From: Rhodoferax ferrireducens T118
GTDB lineage: Bacteria > Pseudomonadota > Gammaproteobacteria > Burkholderiales > Burkholderiaceae_C
DNA length: 64,000 nucleotides
Assembly (NCBI RefSeq): GCF_000013605.1
Contig: NC_007908.1
Span: forward strand, 372,001-436,000
Direction of reading: 5' to 3'
The notes under the pieces were generated by a model, which saw nothing but the letters and a program-made list of their open reading frames with translations, was not told the origin of the DNA and did not search any database. Shown one piece after another: positions 1 to 8,483 of the stretch; the first letter of the stretch is position 1, and the number at the start of each line of letters is the position of its first letter. A program made the position numbers and the translations under genes.

Positions 1-1
1 G

Positions 2-2404
2 ACCCACGGCGCGCCCACGACCGCAGCGGGTGCGCGCGCGCAACTCTGGATCGTCGGCATGGGCAAGCTCGGTGCGCGTGAGCTCAACGTGTCGAGCGAC
101 ATCGACCTGATCTACGTTTACGACGAAGACGGCGACACCGCCGGCGATAGCCAGGGGCGTGGCCGCATTTCAAATCAGGAATATTTTGCCAAGGCGGTGC
201 GGGCTATTTACGCGCTGGTGGGCGACACCACGGAGCACGGCTTTGTGTTTCGGGTTGATCTGGCGCTGCGACCCAACGGCAATTCAGGGCCACCTGCCGT
301 GTCGTTGGACGCGCTGGAACAATACCTGCATGTGCAGGGCCGGGAGTGGGAACGATTTGCCTGGCTCAAGAGCCGGGTCGTGGCCCCGCTGGGCTGTGTG
401 GCGGACGGCTCGACCCTGGCGTTGCGTAACGTGGTGATGCCGTTTGTGTTCCGGCGCTATCTTGACTACAGCGTGTTTGATGCGTTGCGCGTGCTGCACC
501 GGCAGATTCGCGAACATGCCAGCAAACGCAGCGCCGGGCACCCGGAGCGGGCCAACGACGTCAAGCTGTCGCGTGGCGGCATTCGTGAAATCGAGTTCAT
601 TGTTCAATTACTGCAGGTGGTGCGCGGTGGGCAATTTCCCGAGCTCAGAACGCGTGCCACGCTGAGAGCGCTGCCGCGGCTGGTCAAAGCGGGACTGATG
701 CCGAAAAACACGGCGCAGGCACTGGCCGATGCCTATGTCTTTTTGCGCCAGGTCGAGCACCGGATTCAGTACCTGGACGACCAGCAAACCCATGTGTTGC
801 CCACGCAGGACCAGGATCTGACCTGGATCGCCAGCACCCTGGGTTTTGCCACCGCGTGCCAGCTCTTGCACCAGCTCGACGCGCACCGCGAAGTGGTGGC
901 CGAAGAATTTGACAAACTGCTCGGCGGCGGGGCGGATCAGAGCTGCAAGGGCTGCAACGGGGGCAATGGCGCCAAGTCGGCCGCCGCACCCGGCTTTGAC
1001 GAAGTGCTTGAACAACTGGCTGATCAGTTCCGCCAGCGGGTGGCCAACTGGCGCGAGCACCCGCGGGTGCTGGCTTTGAAAGAAGAATCGCGCACCCGGC
1101 TGCTGCGTCTCATTGCGCGCACCGCCCAGTGGGTGCGCGAAGGCCGAGCAACCGAAGCCGCTGCCGTACGCCTGGTGGACTGGATGGAGCCGCTGTTACG
1201 GCGTGAAAGCTACCTGGCCCTGTTGCTGGAGCGACCCAACGTGCACGAGCGCTTGCTGCGCCTGCTCGATGCGGCGCGCTGGCCGGCGCGCTATTTGCTG
1301 CTGCACCCGGGTGTGATCGATGAGTTGGCCAGCGCCGACTTCCTGGATGAGCGCTTCTCTGCCAGCGATTTCGAGCATGAACTCGATCACCGACGTGCCG
1401 CGCTGGCGGGCACCGGCGAAGACGATGACGAAACCCTGCTCAATTTGCTGCGCCGCGCGCATCACGCCGAGGTGTTTCGTACCCTGGCGCGTGATGTGGA
1501 AGGCAAGTTGACGGTCGAGGCGGTCGCTGATGACTTGAGTTCACTCGCTGAGGCGGTCCTGCGCGTGACCACCCGCTGGTGCTGGAGTCGCCTGAAAAAC
1601 AGGCACCGGGAAACACCACAATTTGCCATCATCGCCTACGGCAAGCTCGGCGGCAAGGAACTTGGCTATGGCAGCGATCTGGACCTTGTGTTCGTCTTTG
1701 ACGACGATGATGAGCGCGCTCCGGAAGTCTATGCCAGCCTGGTGCGCAAATTGATCAACTGGCTGACGGTTAAAACCGGCGAGGGCGACCTGTACGAGAT
1801 AGACACCGCGTTGCGCCCCAACGGCAACGCCGGGCTCTTGATCACCAGCTTTGACGCCTACGCCAACTACCAGCAGCAGCGTGGCTCTAACACTGCCTGG
1901 ACCTGGGAGCACCAGGCCATGACGCGGGCCCGGTTTGTGCTGGGCGACGACACGCTGCGCCAGCGTTTTGATGTCATTCGCAAATCGGTCATCTCCGCGC
2001 CGCGCCAGGCAGAGGGCCTGAAAACAGAAATCAAGGCGATGCGGGAGCGGCTGCGCGACGCCCATGCTGGCAAAGAGGGGTATTTTGACGTCAAGTACAG
2101 CCCCGGCGGCATGATCGATGCGGAATTCGTCATGCAGTATCTGGTGTTGTCGCAGTCGGCGCAGCTACCCGAGTTGCTTGACAACTTGGGCAACATTGCC
2201 CTGCTTGAGCGCGCGGAAGTGATGGGCCTGTTGCCCGTCGGTGTCGGCCATGCGGCGGCCAGCGCCTACCGTACCCTGCGCCAGGTGCAGCACCGCGCAC
2301 GCTTGAATGATGAGCCCTACCAGGTTCGTCTGCCGCAACTGCAGGCCGAGCGCGATGCGGTGCTGGCGCTGTGGCACGCGGTGTTCGGCGCCGCGCTCCC
2401 TTGA
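2..2404 (+). CDS. glnE: Glutamine synthetase adenylyltransferase/adenylyl-removing enzyme, 5' truncated by window
   Basis: Bifunctional cytosolic enzyme that adenylylates and deadenylylates glutamine synthetase in response to PII. The reading frame is open from base 2, so the start lies outside the window; about 800 of the usual ~950 residues are present. Both nucleotidyltransferase cores are visible: the N-terminal one at about 59-125 (GMGKLGARELNVSSDIDL) and the C-terminal one at about 1640-1720 (AYGKLGGKELGYGSDLDLVF), each followed by the conserved REIEF or MIDAEFVMQY region. The gene ends at TGA 2402-2404. The next gene, nrdD, has its own promoter region, so the two are probably not one operon. 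Confidence 0.95.
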   Translation, partial: THGAPTTAAGARAQLWIVGMGKLGARELNVSSDIDLIYVYDEDGDTAGDSQGRGRISNQEYFAKAVRAIYALVGDTTEHGFVFRVDLALRPNGNSGPPAVSLDALEQYLHVQGREWERFAWLKSRVVAPLGCVADGSTLALRNVVMPFVFRRYLDYSVFDALRVLHRQIREHASKRSAGHPERANDVKLSRGGIREIEFIVQLLQVVRGGQFPELRTRATLRALPRLVKAGLMPKNTAQALADAYVFLRQVEHRIQYLDDQQTHVLPTQDQDLTWIASTLGFATACQLLHQLDAHREVVAEEFDKLLGGGADQSCKGCNGGNGAKSAAAPGFDEVLEQLADQFRQRVANWREHPRVLALKEESRTRLLRLIARTAQWVREGRATEAAAVRLVDWMEPLLRRESYLALLLERPNVHERLLRLLDAARWPARYLLLHPGVIDELASADFLDERFSASDFEHELDHRRAALAGTGEDDDETLLNLLRRAHHAEVFRTLARDVEGKLTVEAVADDLSSLAEAVLRVTTRWCWSRLKNRHRETPQFAIIAYGKLGGKELGYGSDLDLVFVFDDDDERAPEVYASLVRKLINWLTVKTGEGDLYEIDTALRPNGNAGLLITSFDAYANYQQQRGSNTAWTWEHQAMTRARFVLGDDTLRQRFDVIRKSVISAPRQAEGLKTEIKAMRERLRDAHAGKEGYFDVKYSPGGMIDAEFVMQYLVLSQSAQLPELLDNLGNIALLERAEVMGLLPVGVGHAAASAYRTLRQVQHRARLNDEPYQVRLPQLQAERDAVLALWHAVFGAALP

Positions 2405-2439
2405 GTCCCGGCCTGGCTGGGTCCGGGTTTGCCCATTTG

Positions 2440-2453
2440 CTGATTTGGATCAA
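2440..2453 (+). promoter_or_regulatory. FNR/ANR-type box upstream of nrdD
   Basis: The sequence CTGAT-TTGG-ATCAA matches the FNR consensus TTGAT-N4-ATCAA at 9 of 10 defined positions. It lies 105 bases upstream of the nrdD start, which fits oxygen-controlled expression of an oxygen-sensitive reductase. A -35-like TTGACA follows at 2474-2479, but no convincing -10 was seen at the standard spacing. Confidence 0.55.
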
Positions 2454-2496
2454 CCGCAGACAGAAAGATTCTCTTGACAGGGTCAAATCTATCCAA

Positions 2497-2512
2497 ACGC
2501 TACATTTAGTGG
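2497..2512 (+). promoter_or_regulatory. NrdR-type box, distal
   Basis: ACGCTACATTTAGTGG resembles the 16-bp NrdR palindrome (acaCwAtATaTwGtGt), with the central CTACATTTAG intact. Its start lies 31 bp (about three helical turns) before the start of the second box at 2528, the phasing expected of tandem NrdR sites in front of nrd operons. Confidence 0.6.
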
Positions 2513-2527
2513 TTAATATCCTGTTCC

Positions 2528-2543
2528 ACACTACCTATAGTGT
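2528..2543 (+). promoter_or_regulatory. NrdR-type box, proximal
   Basis: ACACTACCTATAGTGT is a near-perfect palindrome with ACACTA/TAGTGT arms and matches the NrdR consensus well. It ends 14 bases before the nrdD ATG. With the box at 2497 it forms a tandem pair, suggesting repression by NrdR when dATP is plentiful. Confidence 0.7.
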
Positions 2544-2557
2544 TCAAAGGGAACAAG

Positions 2558-4585
2558 ATGAGCGCAACAAAGCCACCCGTTTTCAGCCACATCATCAAAC
2601 GCGACGGTGGCATCAAGCCGTTTGACGGCGCCAAAATAGCCCACGCCCTGGCACGCGCCGCCCAGGTCAGCGGTGAGTTTGACGATACCGAGGCGCAGCG
2701 ACTGACCCACTACCTGGTGCTTCCAAAAATCAAGGTACACGGTCAAGTCACCCCGCACATTGAGCAGATTCAGGACGCGGTCGAATCTGCCCTGTTTGAC
2801 GCCGGTTACCCCAAGACGCTGCGCGCCTACATCGTTTATCGCGAGCAGCACCACAAATTGCGCAGCGATCGCAAAACCCTGGTTGATGTCGAGTCGAGCA
2901 TGAACGAGTACCTGCAGCAGTTGGACTGGCGCGTCAACGCCAATGCCAACCAGGGCTACTCGCTCGGTGGACTGATCCTCAACGTCTCGGGCAAGGTCAT
3001 TGCCAATTACTGGCTCAATCACGTCTACCCGCCCGAAGTCGGCGCCGCGCACCGCAGTGCGGCGATCCACATTCACGACCTGGACATGCTCGCCGGTTAT
3101 TGTGCGGGCTGGTCGCTGCGCACGCTGCTGCATGAAGGCCTGAATGGCGTGCCGGGCAAGGTCGAATCGGGGCCCCCGAAGCACCTGTCGAGCGCGGTCG
3201 GACAGATCGTCAACTTCCTGGGCACGCTGCAAAATGAGTGGGCCGGGGCGCAAGCCTTCAGTTCCTTCGACACCTACATGGCACCTTACGTCCGGCAGGA
3301 CAAACTGAGCTACGACGAGGTCCGCCAGAGCCTGCAAGAGCTGATCTACAACCTCAATGTGCCCTCGCGCTGGGGCACGCAAACGCCTTTTACCAACCTG
3401 ACCTTTGACTGGGTCTGTCCGCAAGACTTGCGCGAGCAAATTCCCGTGATTGCGGGAAAGGAGATGGCGTTCAGCTACGGTGAACTGCAGCCTGAGATGG
3501 ACATGATCAACCGTGCCTACATTGAAATCATGATGGCCGGGGATGCCAAGGGGAGGGTGTTTACCTTCCCGATTCCGACCTACAACATCACCGAAGACTT
3601 TGACTGGTACAGCACCAATGCGGAGCTGCTGTTCGAAATGACCGCCAAATACGGTTTGCCCTACTTCCAGAATTTCATCAATTCGGAACTCAAGCCCAAC
3701 ATGATCCGCTCCATGTGCTGTCGCCTGCAGCTGGACCTGCGCGAGCTGCTCAAGCGCGGCAACGGCCTGTTCGGCTCGGCCGAGCAGACCGGCTCGCTCG
3801 GCGTGGTCACGATCAACTGCGCGCGCTTGGGGTATCTGCACCGCGGCGACGAAGCGGCCATGCTGGCGGCGCTTGACGCCCTGCTGGAACTCGGCCGCGA
3901 CAGCCTGGAGATCAAGCGCAAGGTGATCCAGCGCCACATGGACAACGGCCTGTTCCCCTACACCAAGCGCTACCTGGGCACGCTGCGCAACCACTTCTCC
4001 ACGCTGGGGGTGAACGGTATCAACGAGATGATCCGCAACTTCACGCAGGACAAGTACGACATCAGCGGCGAGTGGGGTCACGCTTTTGCGGTGCGCCTGC
4101 TCGACCATGTGCGCGCCCGCATGCTCGAATTCCAGGACCAGACCGGCCACATGTACAACCTGGAGGCGACACCGGCCGAAGGCACGACCTACCGCTTTGC
4201 CAAGGAAGACGCCAAACAGTTCCCGGACATCCTGCAGGCGGGCACCAAGGACATGCCCTACTACACCAACTCCAGCCAACTGCCGGTGGGCTTTACCGAC
4301 GATCCGTTTGAGGCGCTGGAACTGCAGGACGATCTGCAGCGCAAGTACACCGGCGGCACCGTCTTGCACCTGTACATGACCGAGCCCCTGAGCAGCGCCG
4401 AGGCCTGCCGCCAACTGGTCAAGCGTTCGCTGTCGCGTTTTCACCTGCCCTACATCACCGTGACGCCCACCTTTTCGATCTGCCCGAAACATGGCTACCT
4501 GGGCGGACGGCATGACTTTTGCCCCAAATGCGACGCCGACCTCATTTCGCGCAAACAACTCGAAACCAATACCCAAGGAGACTGA
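2558..4585 (+). CDS. nrdD: Anaerobic (class III) ribonucleoside-triphosphate reductase, large part lacking the glycyl-radical domain
   Basis: Reduces ribonucleotides to deoxyribonucleotides without oxygen. An ATP-cone is visible at residues ~15-100. Candidate catalytic cysteines lie in YCAGWSLRTLLHEG and MCCRLQLDLREL. A C-terminal metal-binding knot follows (CPKHGYL then FCPKC). Normally the chain continues into a glycyl-radical loop RVxGY, but here it stops at TGA 4583-4585 just after the knot, and the radical loop is encoded by the next ORF in another frame. The start is placed at ATG 2558 because AAAGGGAACAAG precedes it at good spacing; a GTG at 2540 is in frame but lies inside the NrdR box. 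It forms an operon with the two following genes. Confidence 0.93.
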   Translation: MSATKPPVFSHIIKRDGGIKPFDGAKIAHALARAAQVSGEFDDTEAQRLTHYLVLPKIKVHGQVTPHIEQIQDAVESALFDAGYPKTLRAYIVYREQHHKLRSDRKTLVDVESSMNEYLQQLDWRVNANANQGYSLGGLILNVSGKVIANYWLNHVYPPEVGAAHRSAAIHIHDLDMLAGYCAGWSLRTLLHEGLNGVPGKVESGPPKHLSSAVGQIVNFLGTLQNEWAGAQAFSSFDTYMAPYVRQDKLSYDEVRQSLQELIYNLNVPSRWGTQTPFTNLTFDWVCPQDLREQIPVIAGKEMAFSYGELQPEMDMINRAYIEIMMAGDAKGRVFTFPIPTYNITEDFDWYSTNAELLFEMTAKYGLPYFQNFINSELKPNMIRSMCCRLQLDLRELLKRGNGLFGSAEQTGSLGVVTINCARLGYLHRGDEAAMLAALDALLELGRDSLEIKRKVIQRHMDNGLFPYTKRYLGTLRNHFSTLGVNGINEMIRNFTQDKYDISGEWGHAFAVRLLDHVRARMLEFQDQTGHMYNLEATPAEGTTYRFAKEDAKQFPDILQAGTKDMPYYTNSSQLPVGFTDDPFEALELQDDLQRKYTGGTVLHLYMTEPLSSAEACRQLVKRSLSRFHLPYITVTPTFSICPKHGYLGGRHDFCPKCDADLISRKQLETNTQGD

Positions 4586-4586
4586 C

Positions 4587-4790
4587 ATGACCGATCTAAG
4601 CGAACAACAATTGCTGACCCCCCAAGCTGTCGTACTGCGCGACGACGAACGCCAGCGCTGCGAGGTGTGGACCCGCGTGATGGGCTACCACCGCCCCATG
4701 TCGTCCTTCAACACCGGCAAAAAAGGCGAGTTCCATGAGCGCACTTACTTTGACGAGCGCTGCTGCAGCCCGAGTCAGCCCGACGCCTGA
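4587..4790 (+). CDS. Separately encoded NrdD glycyl-radical domain (67 aa)
   Basis: The protein contains CEVWTRVMGYHRP, a match to the RVxGY glycyl-radical loop that normally ends NrdD, followed by a tail conserved in such proteins (SSFNTGKKGE). It starts one base after the nrdD stop, in a different frame. Its own strong ribosome binding site (AAGGAG 4574-4579, 7-nt spacer) lies in the last nrdD codons, so it reads as a true gene and not a casual frameshift. Its 3' end overlaps the start of nrdG by 56 bases. By inference it is the radical-bearing subunit that joins the large NrdD chain, with NrdG making the radical. I am not certain how widespread this split is. Confidence 0.8.
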   Translation: MTDLSEQQLLTPQAVVLRDDERQRCEVWTRVMGYHRPMSSFNTGKKGEFHERTYFDERCCSPSQPDA

Positions 4791-5520
4791 TCGGGTCGAT
4801 GCGTTGGCGGCCGGCGCGCCAGCGCTCACCCTCAAAGTAGGCGGCATCACACCGTTCAGCGCTACCGACTATCCCGGCAAACTCGCCGCCGTGGTATTTG
4901 TCCAAGGTTGCCCGTGGCGCTGCGGCTACTGCCACAACCCGCATCTGCAGCCACGCACCGGCAGCAGCCTGGTGTCATGGAGCGCCGTGCTTGCCTTATT
5001 GAAGCGGCGTGTCGGGCTGATTGATGCCGTCGTCTTCAGCGGTGGCGAGCCGACCATGGACCCCGGTCTGCTTGATGCCATGCGTGCGGTGCGCTCACTC
5101 GGTTTTGGCGTTGGCCTGCATAGCGCCGGCATGTACCCGCGGCGTTTGGCCGAGGTGCTGGAGTTGGTGGATTGGGTCGGCCTGGATGTCAAGTCATCAT
5201 GGCCGGGCTACGACGCCATCACCGGCATCGCTGACAGCGCTCGCCAGGCCCGCGCTAGCGCACAGCTCGTGCTGGCCAGCGGCATCGCGCACGAATTTCG
5301 CACCACGGTGCATCCCGCGCTGCACACCGAAGCCGACATCCTGGCGCTGGCGAAAACCTTGCAGGCCATGGGCGTGCGCCACTATGTGCTGCAGGTATTT
5401 CGCGCGACCGGCTGTGGCGATGCCCGACTCAATGCCGGGTCCACCCTGGGTTACCCCGGCGCTGAGCTGCTGGCCCAGGTGGCGGCCCTGTTTGACAGCT
5501 TTACCTTGCGCCAAGTCTGA
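4735..5520 (+). CDS. nrdG: Anaerobic ribonucleotide reductase activating protein (radical SAM)
   Basis: Radical S-adenosylmethionine enzyme that installs the glycyl radical on the NrdD system. The CX3CX2C iron-sulfur motif is at residues ~60-67 (GCPWRCGYCHNP). FSGGEPTMDP follows, a typical SAM-binding GGEP motif. At 261 aa it resembles the longer NrdG-like activases. The chosen ATG 4735 has GGCGAG upstream and overlaps the preceding small gene by 56 bases, which suggests translational coupling. Last gene of the nrd operon. Confidence 0.9.
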   Translation: MSALTLTSAAAARVSPTPDRVDALAAGAPALTLKVGGITPFSATDYPGKLAAVVFVQGCPWRCGYCHNPHLQPRTGSSLVSWSAVLALLKRRVGLIDAVVFSGGEPTMDPGLLDAMRAVRSLGFGVGLHSAGMYPRRLAEVLELVDWVGLDVKSSWPGYDAITGIADSARQARASAQLVLASGIAHEFRTTVHPALHTEADILALAKTLQAMGVRHYVLQVFRATGCGDARLNAGSTLGYPGAELLAQVAALFDSFTLRQV

Positions 5521-5545
5521 CGGCATCAAGTAGTAACATTAGGCA

Positions 5546-5563
5546 ATCAGGGTAAACCCTGAT
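5546..5563. promoter_or_regulatory. 18-bp perfect palindrome upstream of the binding-protein gene
   Basis: ATCAGGGTAAACCCTGAT has perfect 8-bp arms around a central AA, between the nrdG stop and the binding-protein start. It could be an operator for the downstream gene or the stem of a weak terminator for nrdG, because CACTTTTGTCCTTATTT follows it. The two-base centre argues for a protein-binding site. Confidence 0.4.
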
Positions 5564-5599
5564 CACTTTTGTCCTTATTTGAAAGCCGGATCAATAACC

Positions 5600-6751
5600 A
5601 TGAAACTTGCCATCTCTTATCCCATGTCACTTCGCCTGACCGCCGCTGCCGCGTTGGGCCTGACGACTGCCGTGGCCTTTGCCCAGGATGTCCAGATCGT
5701 CCGCATCGCCCACGCCGGCCCAACGTCTGGCGGCATTGCCCATATTGGCAAGGACACCGAAAACGGCGTACGCCTCGCCATCGACGAGCTGAATGCGCAG
5801 GCGCTTGTGATTGGCGGCAAGAAGATCAAGTTCGAACTGGCCGCCGAGGACGACGCGGGTGACCCGCGCCAGGCCACCACGGTGGCGCAGAAGCTGTGCG
5901 ACTCCCATGTGGCGGGCGTGGTGGGCCACCTGCAGTCGGGCACCACCATCCCGGCTTCCATGGTCTACAACAAGTGCGGCCTGCCGCACATCACCGCAGC
6001 CGCCACCAACCCGGACGTGACCAAGCACGGCTACCCGACGACGTTTCGTCTGATCGCGAACGACAACGCGCTGGGCGCGGCGCTGGCGTATTTTGCCCAT
6101 GACGCGCTCAAGCTCAAGACGGTCGCCGTCATCGACGACCGCACGGCTTATGGCCAAGGTCTGGCCGATGTGTTCAAGGCCACGGCCCAGCAAAAGGGCA
6201 TGCGGATCGTGGCCGAGGAGTTCACCAACGACAAGGCGACCGACTTCATGGCCATCCTGACGGCCATCAAAAGCAAAAAACCCGACGCTATCTTCTACGG
6301 CGGCCTCGACGCCCAGGCCGGCCCGATGCTGCGCCAGATGGAACAGCTTGGCATGAGTAATGTCAGATATTTCGGCGGTGACGCCCTGTGCACCGAAAAA
6401 CTGCCGGAGCTGTCAAGCAAGGCGGGCACATTGAAGAACGTGACCTGCGCCACCGGCGGAGCATCGGTGCAAAAGATGCAGGGCGGCGCTGCCTGGAAGA
6501 AGAAGTACGACGCCCGCTTCCCCGGCCAGTTCCAGATCTACAGCCCTTACGCCTACGATGCCACCTTCGTCCTGGCGGACGCCATGAAGCGTGCCAACTC
6601 GGTGGACCCCAAGGTCTATGTGCCTTTTATTGGCAAGACCCACTACAAGGGCGTGACAGCCAACATCGCGTTCACGTCCAAAGGCGAGCTGACGCAGCCG
6701 AGCGTCACGCTCTACACCTACAAGGACGACGTGCGCGCCGCGCTGAACTGA
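5600..6751 (+). CDS. ABC transporter periplasmic substrate-binding protein, branched-chain amino acid (LivK-like) family
   Basis: Periplasmic type I binding protein that would deliver a small amino-acid-like ligand to a Liv-type ABC importer. The 383-aa chain has a signal peptide (MKLAISYPMSLRLTAAAALG then cleavage near AFA-QDV). The mature part matches the family: VRIAHAGPTSGG, KDTENGVRLAIDELNA, DDAGDPRQATTVAQKL, GVVGHLQSGTTIPAS. The start is placed at ATG 5600 because the signal peptide begins there. No permease or ATPase genes adjoin it, so it is an orphan whose ligand cannot be read from context. Confidence 0.88.
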   Translation: MKLAISYPMSLRLTAAAALGLTTAVAFAQDVQIVRIAHAGPTSGGIAHIGKDTENGVRLAIDELNAQALVIGGKKIKFELAAEDDAGDPRQATTVAQKLCDSHVAGVVGHLQSGTTIPASMVYNKCGLPHITAAATNPDVTKHGYPTTFRLIANDNALGAALAYFAHDALKLKTVAVIDDRTAYGQGLADVFKATAQQKGMRIVAEEFTNDKATDFMAILTAIKSKKPDAIFYGGLDAQAGPMLRQMEQLGMSNVRYFGGDALCTEKLPELSSKAGTLKNVTCATGGASVQKMQGGAAWKKKYDARFPGQFQIYSPYAYDATFVLADAMKRANSVDPKVYVPFIGKTHYKGVTANIAFTSKGELTQPSVTLYTYKDDVRAALN

Positions 6752-6774
6752 CCGTCTGCGACCCTGCAGGCAAT

Positions 6775-6806
6775 AAAAAAGGACTTGGCATTTCTGCCGA
6801 GTCCTT
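6775..6806 (-). terminator. Rho-independent terminator of tRNA-Ala
   Basis: Read on the minus strand, AAGGACTCGGCA pairs with TGCCAAGTCCTT around a 4-nt loop (one G-U pair), and TTTTTT follows. It begins 18 bases after the tRNA 3' end. It may also stop plus-strand transcription from the binding-protein gene, with a poorer T tract. Confidence 0.8.
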
Positions 6807-6823
6807 GATTGAAATTTAAGGGA

Positions 6824-6899
6824 TGGTGGACCGAAGGAGGATCGAACTCCTGACCTCTGCATTGCGAACGCAGCGCTCTCCCATCTGAGCTACCGGCCC
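6824..6899 (-). tRNA. tRNA-Ala (anticodon CGC)
   Basis: The 76-nt cloverleaf begins GGGCCGGTAGCTCAG and ends TCGGTCCACCA with CCA encoded. The acceptor stem contains the G3-U70 pair that identifies alanine tRNAs. The anticodon loop TTCGCAA gives anticodon CGC, reading GCG codons. The T arm has GTTCGATCC. A terminator follows at once. Confidence 0.96.
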
Positions 6900-6966
6900 C
6901 ACGATAAATCGTTTCAGGCGCACAGCTTAACCTATTTTTGACGGCGCGCGTCTGAGCGCCGCCGCA

Positions 6967-8472
6967 CTAGCGATTGGTCGGAAAACTGAAGACCGCCCCC
7001 TCACGCACCCCCGCTGAGGGCCAACGCTGGGTGATGGTCTTGCGCTTGGTGTAGAAGCGCACGGCATCCGGCCCGTAAGCTGACAGGTCACCAAACAAGG
7101 AGCGCTTCCAGCCGCCAAACGAGTGATACGCCACCGGCACCGGCAGCGGCACGTTGACGCCGACCATGCCGACCAGAATGTGGTCACTGAAGTAGCGGGC
7201 CGCTTCGCCGTCGCGGGTAAAGATGCAGGTGCCGTTGCCGTATTCGTGGGCGTTGATCAGGTCCATGCCTTCCTGCAAGGTCTTGACGCGCACGACACCC
7301 AGTACCGGGCCAAAGATCTCCTCTTGGTAAATCTTCATGCCAGGCTTGACGTGGTCAAACAGGCAAGCGCCCATGAAGTAGCCGCTCTCATGGCCTGCTA
7401 CCTGGACATTGCGGCCATCCACCACCAGCGTGGCGCCCTCCTGGACACCCTGGTCCACAAAACCCTTGACCTTGTCAAGGTGCGCTTTGGTGACCAGCGG
7501 GCCCATGTCATTGGCGCTATCGGTGCCGGGACCCACTTTCATTTTGGCGATCTCGGCTTTCAGGCCCGCCAGCACCGCGTCGGCGGTGGCATCGCCCACG
7601 GCGACGACCAGCGGAATCGCCATGCAGCGCTCGCCGCACGAGCCGTAAGCCGCGCCCATCAAGGCGTTCACGGCATTGGCGATGTCAGCGTCGGGCATCA
7701 CCACCGCGTGGTTCTTGGCGCCGCCCAGGGCTTGCACGCGTTTGCCGTGGGCACAACCGGTGGCATAGATGTACTCGGCAATCGGGGTCGAGCCGACAAA
7801 GCTGATGGCCTGCACGCGCTTGTCGGTCAAGAGCGCATCCACAGCTTCCTTGTCGCCGTTGACCACATTGAGCACGCCCGGTGGCAGGCCGGCCTGCAGC
7901 GCCAGTTCGGCCACCAACAAGGCACTTGAGGGGTCGCGCTCGGACGGTTTGAGCACAAAGGTGTTGCCGCAGGCAATCGCCATCGGCCACATCCACAGCG
8001 GCACCATGACGGGAAAGTTGAACGGGGTGATGCCGGCGGTGACGCCCAGCGGCTGGAATTCGCTCCACGAGTCCATCGACGGACCCACATTCTTGCTGTG
8101 TTCGCCTTTGAGCAGCTCCGGCGCATAAGAGGCGTATTCGACGTTTTCAATGCCGCGTTGCAACTCGCCCATGGAGTCGCTCAGCACCTTGCCGTGCTCG
8201 GCGGTGAGCAGGGCGCAGAGTCGCTCGGCGTTGTCTTCCAGCAGTGTTTTGAGCTTGCTCATGACGCGGGCACGCTTGAGCGGCGGCGTCGCGCGCCAGG
8301 CCGGGTAAGCGGCGTGGGCACTGGCAATGGCTTGCTCGACCGTGTGTTTGTCGGCCAGCAGCACGCGTTTTTCAGCCTGACCGGTGGCGGGGTTGAAAAC
8401 GTCAACCGAGCGAGTGCCACCCGCGACCAGCTGGCCGTCGATCAGGTGTTGGATTAGAGGAAGTTCATTCAT
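6967..8472 (-). CDS. mmsA: Methylmalonate-semialdehyde dehydrogenase (CoA-acylating)
   Basis: Aldehyde dehydrogenase superfamily enzyme that oxidises methylmalonate or malonate semialdehyde to propionyl-CoA or acetyl-CoA in valine, beta-alanine or myo-inositol catabolism. Seen are the family motif GITPFNFPVMVPLWM, the NAD-binding SFVGSTPIAEY, and the catalytic cysteine in GSCGERCMAI; length about 501 aa is normal. ATG 8472 was chosen; an in-frame TTG at 8487 would overlap the upstream stop by four bases and is also possible. It forms an operon with the upstream aminotransferase, which would supply malonate semialdehyde from beta-alanine. Confidence 0.93.
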   Translation of the reverse strand: MNELPLIQHLIDGQLVAGGTRSVDVFNPATGQAEKRVLLADKHTVEQAIASAHAAYPAWRATPPLKRARVMSKLKTLLEDNAERLCALLTAEHGKVLSDSMGELQRGIENVEYASYAPELLKGEHSKNVGPSMDSWSEFQPLGVTAGITPFNFPVMVPLWMWPMAIACGNTFVLKPSERDPSSALLVAELALQAGLPPGVLNVVNGDKEAVDALLTDKRVQAISFVGSTPIAEYIYATGCAHGKRVQALGGAKNHAVVMPDADIANAVNALMGAAYGSCGERCMAIPLVVAVGDATADAVLAGLKAEIAKMKVGPGTDSANDMGPLVTKAHLDKVKGFVDQGVQEGATLVVDGRNVQVAGHESGYFMGACLFDHVKPGMKIYQEEIFGPVLGVVRVKTLQEGMDLINAHEYGNGTCIFTRDGEAARYFSDHILVGMVGVNVPLPVPVAYHSFGGWKRSLFGDLSAYGPDAVRFYTKRKTITQRWPSAGVREGAVFSFPTNR

Positions 8473-8483
8473 AAGAGGCGGTT

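Noticed and set aside
2531..4588. A 685-codon open frame antisense to nrdD.
   Set aside because: It mirrors nrdD codon structure in high-GC DNA and its protein resembles nothing. The sense strand has clear NrdD motifs.
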